A stretch of DNA of 8,224 nucleotides from Nitrospiraceae bacterium (GTDB taxonomy: Bacteria; Nitrospirota; Nitrospiria; Nitrospirales; Nitrospiraceae): the NCBI GenBank assembly GCA_011391455.1, contig JAABQN010000083.1, positions 1-8,224 on the forward strand, in the 5' to 3' direction. Positions 1 through 5,783 of this stretch are shown here, in pieces; positions within the stretch are counted from its first letter, which is position 1, and each line of letters starts with the position of its first letter. Below the pieces are notes generated by a model. The model was not told the origin of the DNA. It saw only the letters and a list, made by a program, of their open reading frames with translations, and made no database searches. Both the position numbers and the translations under genes were made by a program.

Positions 1-200
1 GGCCCACTGTTGTTGCTTCCGCTACGCCCACTCCGATTGTCGCCTCGATTCCCCCCACGGTCATTGGCCCCTTCATGGCGCAATCGGTCTATCTGCCCAT
101 TCTGAGTTGGTCCTGTGACCTGCCCCCAGACCGGGCTTGTCAATACAGCCAACCCCGTCAAGAGCCAGACCGCTGTGGATATTCGTATCGTGTGTTTCAT
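1..200 (-). CDS. Secreted protein of unknown function, 3' end beyond the window
   Basis: Partial gene. An ATG at 200 opens a frame that stays open for 66 codons to the left edge. It is preceded by GAGAGG about 5 nt upstream, and it begins 23 bp after the stop of the DUF5666 lipoprotein gene, so the two are probably co-transcribed. The product starts with a classic Sec signal peptide: MKHTIR, then a hydrophobic stretch at residues 8-21, then SPVWGQ, with likely cleavage around residues 25-26. The mature part seen here becomes low-complexity and rich in Arg, Gly, Asn and Ser (residues 42-66, with RGGNRG and RSGRSG). That suggests a flexible, basic exported segment. No family is recognisable from so short a piece. 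The linkage to a DUF5666 gene suggests an envelope role, which is inference only. Confidence 0.7.
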   Translation of the reverse strand, partial: MKHTIRISTAVWLLTGLAVLTSPVWGQVTGPTQNGQIDRLRHEGANDRGGNRGDNRSGRSGSNNSG

Positions 201-223
201 GTATTCCTCTCGTCGAGTTTCAG

Positions 224-1711
224 TTAATCTTCGAGTTCTGCTTCGCGCCACGTCACGGTCACGCCATCAACATTCAGCCGGCCCTTCACCTTGACCAATG
301 TGTCGGCTTTCACAACATTGAAGAAGGCCGCTCGCCCGATAACTTGATCGTTGAGTCCCTCGAAGTTGGTGTTGTCTATCCCTGTCGTATCGACATCCAC
401 CCCCAGGATCGTCAGGACCTGACCGGAGACTGACTGCACTGGCCCTTGAATATTCACATCATCATTATTATTACCCAGCGACTGTAGTTCGATACGAGTC
501 GCGATGACAGAAGAGGTGCCGCTCACACGGCCACGTACCCGCACATGATTGCCATTCAGATCGTTTAACGTAATTGGATTCCCACCGTCCTTCAATTCCG
601 TCTGGCTGTTCACGGTAATAATGACACCAGGCAGACCTGCAAGCGTCAGCGAGTTGCCGTTGACCGCTGCATTCCCTTCAAGTTTCACGCTCTCGTGGAA
701 TTTCACGTGCTTGGCAATGAGGGTGGTCCCATCGAAGCGCCCTTCAGCAGACATCTTCGCGCCAACCACGATCTCGTCGACCGTCCCGCCACGGAACTCC
801 GTATTCGCCGTGGTTCTCACCTGCGTGGTCCCAATGGTGAAATCAATAATATTGCCACTTGCTGAACCGGCCTGTGTCACAAACCCTTCGACCTCGTATT
901 CATCCATACCAATATTGCCAACACCATCATTTTCCGGTTCGACTTTGGTAGCTGTAAGCGTCGTCCCACTCAAGCTTGTTCCTTTCACCTCAACAAAAAT
1001 GCCATTCCAATTATTATTGTTGGTGGGAACAGGCATGTCGCCAACGATCGTATCGGGGATCGTGCCATCAATGTCATAGATGACAGTGAGTCCTCCAATT
1101 TGGAAACTTGTCGTGGCGTGATTGTGATTCTTCACGACCCCCTTAATTTCGCAGCCGTCAGCCCCACAACCAATTCCGGCTTTTCTCTCAACAAATGACG
1201 CGACAATGATACCGTCAGCTTTTACGAATCCGCTCACCTCAACGATATTACCGGCAACCAGATTGGTAAGGTTGACCCCTGAATCGAACCTGGTCGTGTC
1301 GTCTACCAGCACAGTCTGACCCAACACAGAAAACTGGCTATTGGGAACGTCCACGTTTGTAATTGGCCCTTCCAGTGTGTCTTCCTGGACAATGGTTGTT
1401 GCCCTGTGTGACGAGCCACTGAAATCCCCTGACACTTTCACCGTCATCCCTTCTTCGAGACCACACCTGGTGGCCTGACTGATAGTGCACCGCTCCGTTA
1501 TACCGTCATGCCGCACTTCCACATCATTCGTTTCGAACTTCTTCCCATTGACAAACACGCTACCGAAACCAGTGACTGTTCCAGAGGCTGCCGCAGACCC
1601 GCTAGCCGTCCCGGTCGAAGCCCCGCCGCCGCCACCGCTTCCGCAGCCAAACAACAGCCCGACCAGCCCCACCGCACCGAGAAGATTGAACAGAATAGAT
1701 GACCGTTTCAT
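224..1711 (-). CDS. DUF5666 multi-repeat lipoprotein
   Basis: A 495-residue exported lipoprotein. Residues 1-22 form a signal peptide (MKRSS, then a hydrophobic core) ending in LLFGC, so Cys23 would be the lipidated residue. A Gly/Ser/Ala-rich tether (GSGGGGG, about 24-43) follows. The rest is about six tandem units of 60-75 residues, near 44-110, 113-176, 189-258, 272-337, 344-409 and 421-493. Each carries the DUF5666 pattern of a 'G-x-V/I' strand, a T-x-F/L turn around 'vd..T', then 'l..G..V.V.G....g..iA..v'. The first unit has the hallmark TGFGSVFVNGKKFE. DUF5666 domains are probably small beta-barrels of unknown function. Cys75/Cys83 and Cys182/Cys187 could form disulfides in the periplasm. 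The start is supported by a GGGGGGAG Shine-Dalgarno about 5 nt upstream. The gene heads a unit with the partial secreted gene downstream. The family call is firm; ligand and function are unknown. Confidence 0.9.
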   Translation of the reverse strand: MKRSSILFNLLGAVGLVGLLFGCGSGGGGGASTGTASGSAAASGTVTGFGSVFVNGKKFETNDVEVRHDGITERCTISQATRCGLEEGMTVKVSGDFSGSSHRATTIVQEDTLEGPITNVDVPNSQFSVLGQTVLVDDTTRFDSGVNLTNLVAGNIVEVSGFVKADGIIVASFVERKAGIGCGADGCEIKGVVKNHNHATTSFQIGGLTVIYDIDGTIPDTIVGDMPVPTNNNNWNGIFVEVKGTSLSGTTLTATKVEPENDGVGNIGMDEYEVEGFVTQAGSASGNIIDFTIGTTQVRTTANTEFRGGTVDEIVVGAKMSAEGRFDGTTLIAKHVKFHESVKLEGNAAVNGNSLTLAGLPGVIITVNSQTELKDGGNPITLNDLNGNHVRVRGRVSGTSSVIATRIELQSLGNNNDDVNIQGPVQSVSGQVLTILGVDVDTTGIDNTNFEGLNDQVIGRAAFFNVVKADTLVKVKGRLNVDGVTVTWREAELED

Positions 1712-1820
1712 AGAACTCCCCCCTGGTTAAGAAAGATGGCTACGTCTAAGCCCATCCTTTCAGTCTTGTCTGGTTGGTTTGACGGTAGAAAGGAAGAAAG
1801 GTAAACGGGGGAATGTAGGT

Positions 1821-1835
1821 GCCATGATTCATGGC
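1821..1835. promoter_or_regulatory. Perfect 7-1-7 inverted repeat, possible operator
   Basis: GCCATGA-T-TCATGGC is a perfect palindrome with a single central base. It lies about 110 bp upstream of the DUF5666 start codon in a spacer where both flanking genes run on the minus strand. Its size and symmetry fit a dimeric regulator site. It also overlaps a weak sigma-54-like -24 element (TGGCAC on the minus strand, 1819-1824). It could equally be part of a transcript-end structure for the upstream operon. No regulator can be assigned. Confidence 0.35.
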
Positions 1836-1869
1836 GCTTCGTGACGACTCTGCCCCCTGAGCACGAAGC
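1836..1869 (-). terminator. Candidate hairpin downstream of the four-gene operon
   Basis: GCTTCGTG at 1836-1843 and CACGAAGC at 1862-1869 are perfectly complementary 8-bp arms around an 18-nt loop. The hairpin starts 50 bp past the glycosyltransferase stop and directly abuts the 15-bp palindrome at 1821-1835. There is no T-tract after it on the minus strand, so it is not a canonical intrinsic terminator. It may be a Rho-assisted end, an mRNA-stabilising structure or a regulatory site for the DUF5666 gene. Confidence 0.35.
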
Positions 1870-1918
1870 TGCAATGCTGGTTCAGGAGATAGGATTTCGG
1901 CGAGGGGGTGAGCGGCGG

Positions 1919-2647
1919 CTAACGCACGTCCTTGAAGAACGCTCGCGGCAGGATCGGAAGGTGGAATTCGACGTGGAGGATAATGAAAAGGACATGCAGA
2001 AAGCTGAGCCAGACACCTACTTTCAAGAACTTACGCGCATCGGTCACTACAGCGGGCAAGAGCAGTAGCGGCCTGGTCACGGTTATGAGGCGCTCGCAGA
2101 AGGCGACATCTTCAAGGATGGGCTGATTGGGGAACCCACCTAGCTGCTCGAACAATGGGCGGCGGACGAAAAGGGCTTGGTCGCCGTAGATGATTCTGCT
2201 GCGAATGCAACGGAAATTATCCAGGAACGAGATCAGCTTGAGCCGCCAGTCGTCGCCGGAGAACCGGTGCATGAACCCACCGGCTTGGATGGTCTCGTCC
2301 GCCTCCATCTCGTTCAGCCGCTGAATCGCGCCTGGGGGCAAGGCCGTATCAGCATGGAGAAAGAGGAGCCACTCGCCCTGGGCCTGTTTGGCGCCCATAT
2401 TCATCTGGGAGGCACGGCCTTTGGTAGCGGTCAAAAACAGACGTGAGGGGTGAAGGGGTGAGGGCACAAAAGAATGTTGAATTGACGTTGCGACGAATCC
2501 AAAGGAATCAACAATCGCGCGAGTGCAATCGGTGCTGCCGCCGTCGACGACGATGACTTCGTAATCGCCGCCCTGGCAGAACAGTTCGCGCAACGTGTGC
2601 GGAAGCGCCTTCTCTTCGTTGTAAGCCGGGATAACGACTGAGACCAT
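1919..2647 (-). CDS. GT2 glycosyltransferase, TIGR04283-like (rSAM/selenodomain-associated type)
   Basis: A 242-residue GT-A fold family 2 glycosyltransferase, probably cytoplasmic or membrane-associated. Diagnostic elements in order: the N-terminal nucleotide-sugar strand VSVVIPAYNEE (2-12); VIVVDGGSTD (31-40); GRASQMNMGA (77-86); LLFLHADT (94-101), whose HAD is the metal-binding DxD equivalent; GGFMHRF (123-129); and YGDQALFVRR...GGFP...LEDVAFCERL (154-187), with the catalytic-base region around ED 179-180. GRA-QMN plus LLFLHADT is the signature of TIGR04283, first named transferase 2, rSAM/selenodomain-associated, and now often called arsenosugar biosynthesis glycosyltransferase. The C-terminus (209-230) is hydrophobic and may touch the membrane. 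An AGGAGAAGGA Shine-Dalgarno precedes the ATG. It is the last gene of the operon, 35 bp after the ferritin-like gene. One oddity is about 20 extra residues at 54-73, encoded by a repeat-like stretch. Acceptor and sugar are unknown. Confidence 0.88.
   Translation of the reverse strand: MVSVVIPAYNEEKALPHTLRELFCQGGDYEVIVVDGGSTDCTRAIVDSFGFVATSIQHSFVPSPLHPSRLFLTATKGRASQMNMGAKQAQGEWLLFLHADTALPPGAIQRLNEMEADETIQAGGFMHRFSGDDWRLKLISFLDNFRCIRSRIIYGDQALFVRRPLFEQLGGFPNQPILEDVAFCERLITVTRPLLLLPAVVTDARKFLKVGVWLSFLHVLFIILHVEFHLPILPRAFFKDVR
2444..2464. repeat. Short G-rich tandem repeat inside the glycosyltransferase gene
   Basis: On the plus strand this reads TGAGGGG-TGAAGGGG-TGAGGG, about three copies of a 7-8 bp unit. 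It lies within the coding sequence, where it encodes the Pro/Ser-rich PSPLHPS piece of an apparent insertion between conserved blocks of the family. A similar GGGTGAGGGTGG run occurs on the minus strand at the end of the MerA-like gene (about 6641-6660). Three G-runs are too few for an intramolecular quadruplex. Confidence 0.6.
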
Positions 2648-2682
2648 CGTTCGTTCCTTCTCCTGCTATACGCTATTAGCCA

Positions 2683-3333
2683 TCAGCCATATGCTCTTGC
2701 TTCAAGCAGCCACTCCGGTAGAAACTTCCGTGCATCCTGCGCCCACGCCGTAGGGTCTTCGGCGATCGATTCGAACAAATCGCTCAATGTCAGCACCATC
2801 TGATCGGTCAGGGCAAGATAGTCCTGCGCGCGGCATCGTAACGTCTCCGCATCGATCCGCCCCTCGGTCATCGCCTGTTCGAGCATGCGCCGGCCAAATC
2901 CATGATGGGCCTCTTCTTGCTGGAGCAACATTCGCCGCAGCCGACCGAACGGCGCGGCCCGTTTTGCCAATCCTTCTTCGATGCGCGTCAGGATCGCTTC
3001 GCCCAGTCCTTCAAGAATGACCTGCTCAGCCAGAAATGTTTCAAGCAGATCCTGCCGGGCCAGGGCACCATTGAGTATCTTTCGATACTCCTCTAACGCG
3101 GGCAGAAACGGCGCATCGCCGAGATGTCTCGGTGCGAGCCAGGCAATAGCGCCTTGAAACACCAAGGCATGCGCAGCCTCCTGGCGGGCCTGGCTGAGAA
3201 GAAAGCGCCGCGATCCAGAATCAGGCGCCAACACCGCCTGGGCCTTAGCACATTCGTTCGCCAAGCGCTCGCCCTGCTCAAGAAACGTCAGCAGTCGCGC
3301 GATCGGCGCCTTTTCGTCAGGGTGCACTAGCAC
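2683..3333 (-). CDS. Ferritin-like diiron protein of unknown function
   Basis: A 216-residue, almost wholly helical protein with a ferritin/RNR-R2-like diiron pattern. A helix-1 Glu (Glu19, Glu22 or Glu27) precedes the first ExxH (RQEAAH, Glu52/His55). A third-helix Glu (Glu103 or Glu108, in AEQVILEGLGE) precedes the second ExxH (QQEEAHHGFG, Glu140/His143 or Glu141/His144). The spacings (about 30 and 33 residues from Glu to ExxH) match a four-helix-bundle diiron site. There is no signal peptide, so it should be cytoplasmic. The family includes iron stores, oxidases and oxygenases. The lack of C-terminal storage-ferritin features and the operon with a radical SAM enzyme and a glycosyltransferase favour an enzymatic role (inference). 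The start is GTG at 3333, 9 nt after AAGGAGG, overlapping the DUF547 gene by 17 bp; an in-frame GTG two codons in is the alternative. This implies translational coupling. Confidence 0.8.
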   Translation of the reverse strand: MLVHPDEKAPIARLLTFLEQGERLANECAKAQAVLAPDSGSRRFLLSQARQEAAHALVFQGAIAWLAPRHLGDAPFLPALEEYRKILNGALARQDLLETFLAEQVILEGLGEAILTRIEEGLAKRAAPFGRLRRMLLQQEEAHHGFGRRMLEQAMTEGRIDAETLRCRAQDYLALTDQMVLTLSDLFESIAEDPTAWAQDARKFLPEWLLEARAYG

Positions 3334-4117
3334 GAGTCATCTCCTCCTTGAGCGAAATGCCATTCAAATTCCAGTCATAGTCGAGATACTCAATGCGGTA
3401 GCCAGGCTGAGCGAGTTCCTTCGCTAATTCTGGATCGTCGACATAACGAGCGATATAGGCCAACAGCGATCCAGCGGCATCGGCGAAATCCTTTTCAAAC
3501 CACTGAAAGATCATCGACAGGGAAGCCACTTTCTGCGTTCGATCGAATCGATTACGCGTGGGATCGTTGATGAACGATCTGGCGACACGATCGAGCTGAC
3601 GATCGAGTTGATCCGGCTGATAGGCCCAGGGCTGAAGCTTCGGACAGGATGCCGACGCGCAGACAATGGCAAAGTGCATCAACGGCTCATGAAACTGTTC
3701 AATCAACACTTGCCGTTCAAGATCGTAGAGACTGATGATGGCGCCGCCGACTTGATAATCCCTGCCGATGAAATAGCGGTAGCGTCCCCAGAGCGTCATC
3801 GGTGAATAGTGGTCGAGAATGCCTTTGACGGCAAACGCGTTGTAGGCATTGATCCAAAACGCCAGTTCGTGCCGCCTCGTCGGTAATTTCGTGGGGTCGA
3901 TACGATTCAGCTCCCCCAAGTAGCCATCAAGCAAACCGCCGGCCTGTATGGCAGGGTAGTCAACCTGTCCATCGTGGACCTGAGCCTGAACGATTCGATC
4001 CCAGATCTGGTGAGACACCAGCTCAGGCGCAATGGGATTGGCTGGCTGAAAGGTTCGTGAGGTCGAACAGCCGGCCAGAATGAGAACAAGGAGAACCGCG
4101 CCGATCCAGCGACTCAT
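3317..4117 (-). CDS. DUF547 domain lipoprotein
   Basis: A 266-residue exported lipoprotein. The signal peptide is MSRWIGAVLLVLILAGC, with lipobox LAGC and Cys17 as the lipidated residue. The DUF547 domain fills the rest. It carries the family's RxxLAFWINAYNAFAVKGIL block (88-94 is WINAYNA), a YDLERQVL segment (131-138), the strongly conserved H...VCASASCPKL block (His148, Cys153, Cys158) and the YLDYDWNLNG ending (244-253). DUF547 has no settled biochemical role; the conserved His and Cys residues suggest a catalytic or metal site, which is inference. Lipidation places it in the outer membrane or periplasm, while its operon partners look cytoplasmic, so it may handle the pathway's exported product. 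The ATG overlaps the stop of the radical SAM gene as ATGA (4114-4117), a sign of translational coupling. The family call is firm. Confidence 0.9.
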   Translation of the reverse strand: MSRWIGAVLLVLILAGCSTSRTFQPANPIAPELVSHQIWDRIVQAQVHDGQVDYPAIQAGGLLDGYLGELNRIDPTKLPTRRHELAFWINAYNAFAVKGILDHYSPMTLWGRYRYFIGRDYQVGGAIISLYDLERQVLIEQFHEPLMHFAIVCASASCPKLQPWAYQPDQLDRQLDRVARSFINDPTRNRFDRTQKVASLSMIFQWFEKDFADAAGSLLAYIARYVDDPELAKELAQPGYRIEYLDYDWNLNGISLKEEMTRASAP

Positions 4118-5097
4118 GAGAGGGCTCCTTGTGAGGTGAACGATCGCGCCGACCGCAGCGCGGTGATCGGGTGGCGCAGCATTGTTCCGACAACACGGCC
4201 GTCGAGGCGATTACAGGACGAGTTATCGGAACAGGCTTTAATAGCGCCTCGGTCGAAGCGTCCCAGGATCTCGCTCAGCGACGATTCGAGTAGATTTCCC
4301 ACGGAAGGGAACGCCAGACAGGGAGACACGTTCCCCGATGCATCGATGGCAATACTGTATCGCCCCGCATCGCAGGGTTCCAGCTTCTGTCCACGCAACC
4401 AACTCACATTGTCCTCGACGAACTTTCGAAGGTAGCCGGAAGGAATCAGCTCTTCGTCGAGTAGCCCACTGAACAGAGCAGCTGCGCTCGTTCGATCGTA
4501 CATGAGCAGCTCATCAGGCCTGCCGTAGGTTCCAACGCTCCAATGATAGGCGCCCACCACCGGCAAGAATCCCTGCTCCCGCGCAAATCGCACGACCGCC
4601 GGCGCCTCCACTCGATTGACTTCGCTCACTATGCAGGTGAGAAATTTGGGATGGGGAAACGTCCTCAACAGCGCGATGCCTTCCAGCACTTGCTCCAACT
4701 GATCGGCGCCGCGAATCTGCCGATACTTCTCTCGATCCAATGTGTCCAAGCTCACCGAGATGGCCAGCGGCAATCGGCTCAATCGTTCAACCAGCTGTGG
4801 TGTGATCTTCGTGCCGTTCGTAATCAGCGTGAGATGAAGGCCGATCGCCGAGAGGTCTTCGAGAATCTCCGGTAGATCGCGGCGTAGCAGCGGCTCGCCT
4901 CCCTGCACCAGCACGAACCGCACACCGTCACGATAGAGACAGGAAAAGACCCTCTGGATTTCTTCCCTGGTCATCTCGTACCGGCCGACATTGAGCGGCA
5001 GATCGCAATATCCGCAAGCAGAATTGCATCGGAGATTGATCTGAAACGTGGCCAACACCGGCCGGCCCGCTATCAGGTTGGTGAAGGGTGTTGTCAT
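4114..5097 (-). CDS. Radical SAM protein with SPASM/twitch-like C-terminus
   Basis: A 327-residue radical SAM enzyme. The core motif is C24-xxx-C28-xx-C31 (LRCNSACGYCDLP), which binds the [4Fe-4S] cluster that cleaves S-adenosylmethionine. GGEPLLRRDL (66-75) is the SAM-contacting GGEP motif, and LITNGTKI (91-98) and SVSLDTLD (114-121) are the usual later barrel strands. The C-terminal region has four further cysteines: Cys242 (EPCDAGRYS), Cys260 (GNVSPCLAF), Cys289 and Cys295 (CSDNSSC). This fits a reduced SPASM or 'twitch' domain holding one auxiliary cluster. Such enzymes modify peptides or small molecules (PqqE, MoaA and anaerobic sulfatase-maturase relatives). It lacks the obvious Cys-rich features expected of ArsS. 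The ATG has GAGG 7 nt upstream and is the first gene of the operon. No small Cys-rich or peptide substrate gene is visible next to it. The fold call is firm; the reaction is unknown. Confidence 0.88.
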   Translation of the reverse strand: MTTPFTNLIAGRPVLATFQINLRCNSACGYCDLPLNVGRYEMTREEIQRVFSCLYRDGVRFVLVQGGEPLLRRDLPEILEDLSAIGLHLTLITNGTKITPQLVERLSRLPLAISVSLDTLDREKYRQIRGADQLEQVLEGIALLRTFPHPKFLTCIVSEVNRVEAPAVVRFAREQGFLPVVGAYHWSVGTYGRPDELLMYDRTSAAALFSGLLDEELIPSGYLRKFVEDNVSWLRGQKLEPCDAGRYSIAIDASGNVSPCLAFPSVGNLLESSLSEILGRFDRGAIKACSDNSSCNRLDGRVVGTMLRHPITALRSARSFTSQGALS

Positions 5098-5239
5098 AGT
5101 TGATCCTCACTTAGAGAGACACGGCCATATTTGGACAGGCTGATGCCGTTTCCCCCCTGTTTTCTTGGCATTTCCAGGGTCTTTACCAGCCGATTCTCCT
5201 AACCTGCTGAACTTCCTTGATCATTCTTGCGCTACCGTG

Positions 5240-5255
5240 CGGCACACACCTTGCT
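5240..5255 (+). promoter_or_regulatory. Sigma-54 (RpoN) type -24/-12 promoter
   Basis: CGGCACACACCTTGCT matches the sigma-54 consensus TGGCACG-N4-TTGCW at all but two positions (C for T at the first base, A for G at the seventh). The invariant GG (5241-5242) and GC (5253-5254) are exactly 12 bp apart. Transcription would start near 5266, giving a leader of about 39 nt that carries AAGGAGG and the ATG at 5305. This position relative to the gene strongly supports it. It implies activation by an enhancer-binding protein, which is not encoded in the window. Confidence 0.6.
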
Positions 5256-5290
5256 GCTGAGTGCTAGGTCGAAATTGATTCTCACGCTGC

Positions 5291-5297
5291 AAGGAGG
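5291..5297 (+). promoter_or_regulatory. Strong Shine-Dalgarno fixing the start of the small periplasmic gene
   Basis: AAGGAGG lies 7 nt before the ATG at 5305. It selects that ATG over an in-frame ATG at 5227, which would add 26 residues, lacks such a site and lies upstream of the predicted transcription start. Confidence 0.85.
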
Positions 5298-5304
5298 TTT
5301 CGCC

Positions 5305-5697
5305 ATGAAGAACGGAAAAAAACGGATACTCCCTGTCCTGGTAAGCACGGTGGCCATTGTTGCATTAGCGATGACCCCGGCGCTGGCCAAGGACTCGAAC
5401 TCCAAGAAATCTAGCCACACCTCTGCAAAGGCGGCAGCTCAGGCTGTGAGCCATGTTCCCGAACAAGTCGATGCGCCTAAAGCCGGCCACCATGACTCCT
5501 CGCCTGGCCCGGCATGGAGAACCGTCGGTGGAACTCTGAAGAAGGTCCAAGGCGACAGCTACACGGTCGAAGACTACGACGGCAATCAAATCGTGCTGCG
5601 CGTCGGGCAAAGCACGAAACACATTCACAAGAAAAAGGTCGGGGACACTGTCCGCGCGGAAATTACGCGAGGCGGCTTCGCGAATTCCGTTCAGTAA
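5305..5697 (+). CDS. Small periplasmic protein with a C-terminal beta-rich domain
   Basis: A 130-residue exported protein of unknown function. Residues 1-28 are a clear Sec signal peptide (MKNGKKR, hydrophobic 9-22, cleavage after ALA28). Residues 29-72 form a Lys/Ser/Ala/His-rich, probably disordered linker. The C-terminal domain (about 74-124) reads as alternating beta strands: GGTLKKVQGD, SYTVEDYDGNQIVLRV, then VGDTVRAEIT. This 'G-v-x-x-v-x-G-d-x-y-x-v-x-d-x-x-G' layout resembles the small OB-like or PRC-like barrels found in exported proteins, and loosely a single DUF5666 unit; I cannot name the family with certainty. The gene stands alone on the plus strand, with a sigma-54-type promoter upstream and a strong hairpin terminator downstream, so it is a self-contained and probably conditionally expressed unit. 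A stress or envelope role is only a guess. Confidence 0.8.
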   Translation: MKNGKKRILPVLVSTVAIVALAMTPALAKDSNSKKSSHTSAKAAAQAVSHVPEQVDAPKAGHHDSSPGPAWRTVGGTLKKVQGDSYTVEDYDGNQIVLRVGQSTKHIHKKKVGDTVRAEITRGGFANSVQ

Positions 5698-5745
5698 TTC
5701 CCATTTCGAATCCGCGCACCCGCCTCACGCGCGGCGGTGTCCATA

Positions 5746-5776
5746 AACGGGCCGGCCCTCAACAGGCCGGCCCGTT
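5746..5776. terminator. Bidirectional terminator hairpin between convergent genes
   Basis: AACGGGCCGGCC (5746-5757) pairs perfectly with GGCCGGCCCGTT (5765-5776) around a 7-nt loop (CTCAACA), giving a 12-bp, very GC-rich stem. Flanking CATAA and TTATG can extend it past a small bulge. It lies 48 bp after the plus-strand stop at 5697 and 7 bp past the end of the converging DUF3047 gene. The plus-strand tail is only moderately T-rich (CCTTATGT), so efficiency is uncertain, but the position is what a shared terminator would have. Confidence 0.8.
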
Positions 5777-5783
5777 CCTTATG

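Larger units (their letters stand above)
5098..5304. other. Divergent intergenic region
   Basis: A 207-bp spacer between the leftward radical SAM operon and the rightward small periplasmic gene. It holds the sigma-54-type promoter at 5240-5255 for the rightward gene. It also holds an ATGCC...GGCAT inverted pair (5143-5147 and 5167-5171), which would sit about 95-125 bp upstream of the predicted start, a usual distance for an enhancer-binding protein site. The arms are only 5 bp, so this is weak. I see no convincing -35/-10 pair for the leftward operon. Confidence 0.5.

Noticed and set aside
549..1079. Long plus-strand open frame opposite the DUF5666 gene
   Set aside because: It is a shadow: no ribosome site, low-complexity composition, and the minus strand encodes a clear lipoprotein with family repeats.
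1712..1790. Possible c-di-GMP-I riboswitch upstream of the DUF5666 gene (CAAACC and GAAAGG on the minus strand)
   Set aside because: The short matches are there but the stems around them do not pair and the conserved GGGACGCAAAGC core is absent.
2444..2464. G-quadruplex in the G-rich repeat
   Set aside because: Only three G-runs of three or more are present, which is not enough for an intramolecular quadruplex.
2661..2700. GCTATTAGC / GCCATCAGCCATATGC stretch in the gap before the glycosyltransferase gene
   Set aside because: It looks like short low-complexity filler, but the arms are only 4 bp and it is too small to call a structure or a repeat from one copy.
1919..5097. Labelling the operon as arsenosugar biosynthesis
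   Set aside because: Only the glycosyltransferase family name points that way; no arsenic methyltransferase or convincing ArsS is present, so the substrate cannot be claimed.
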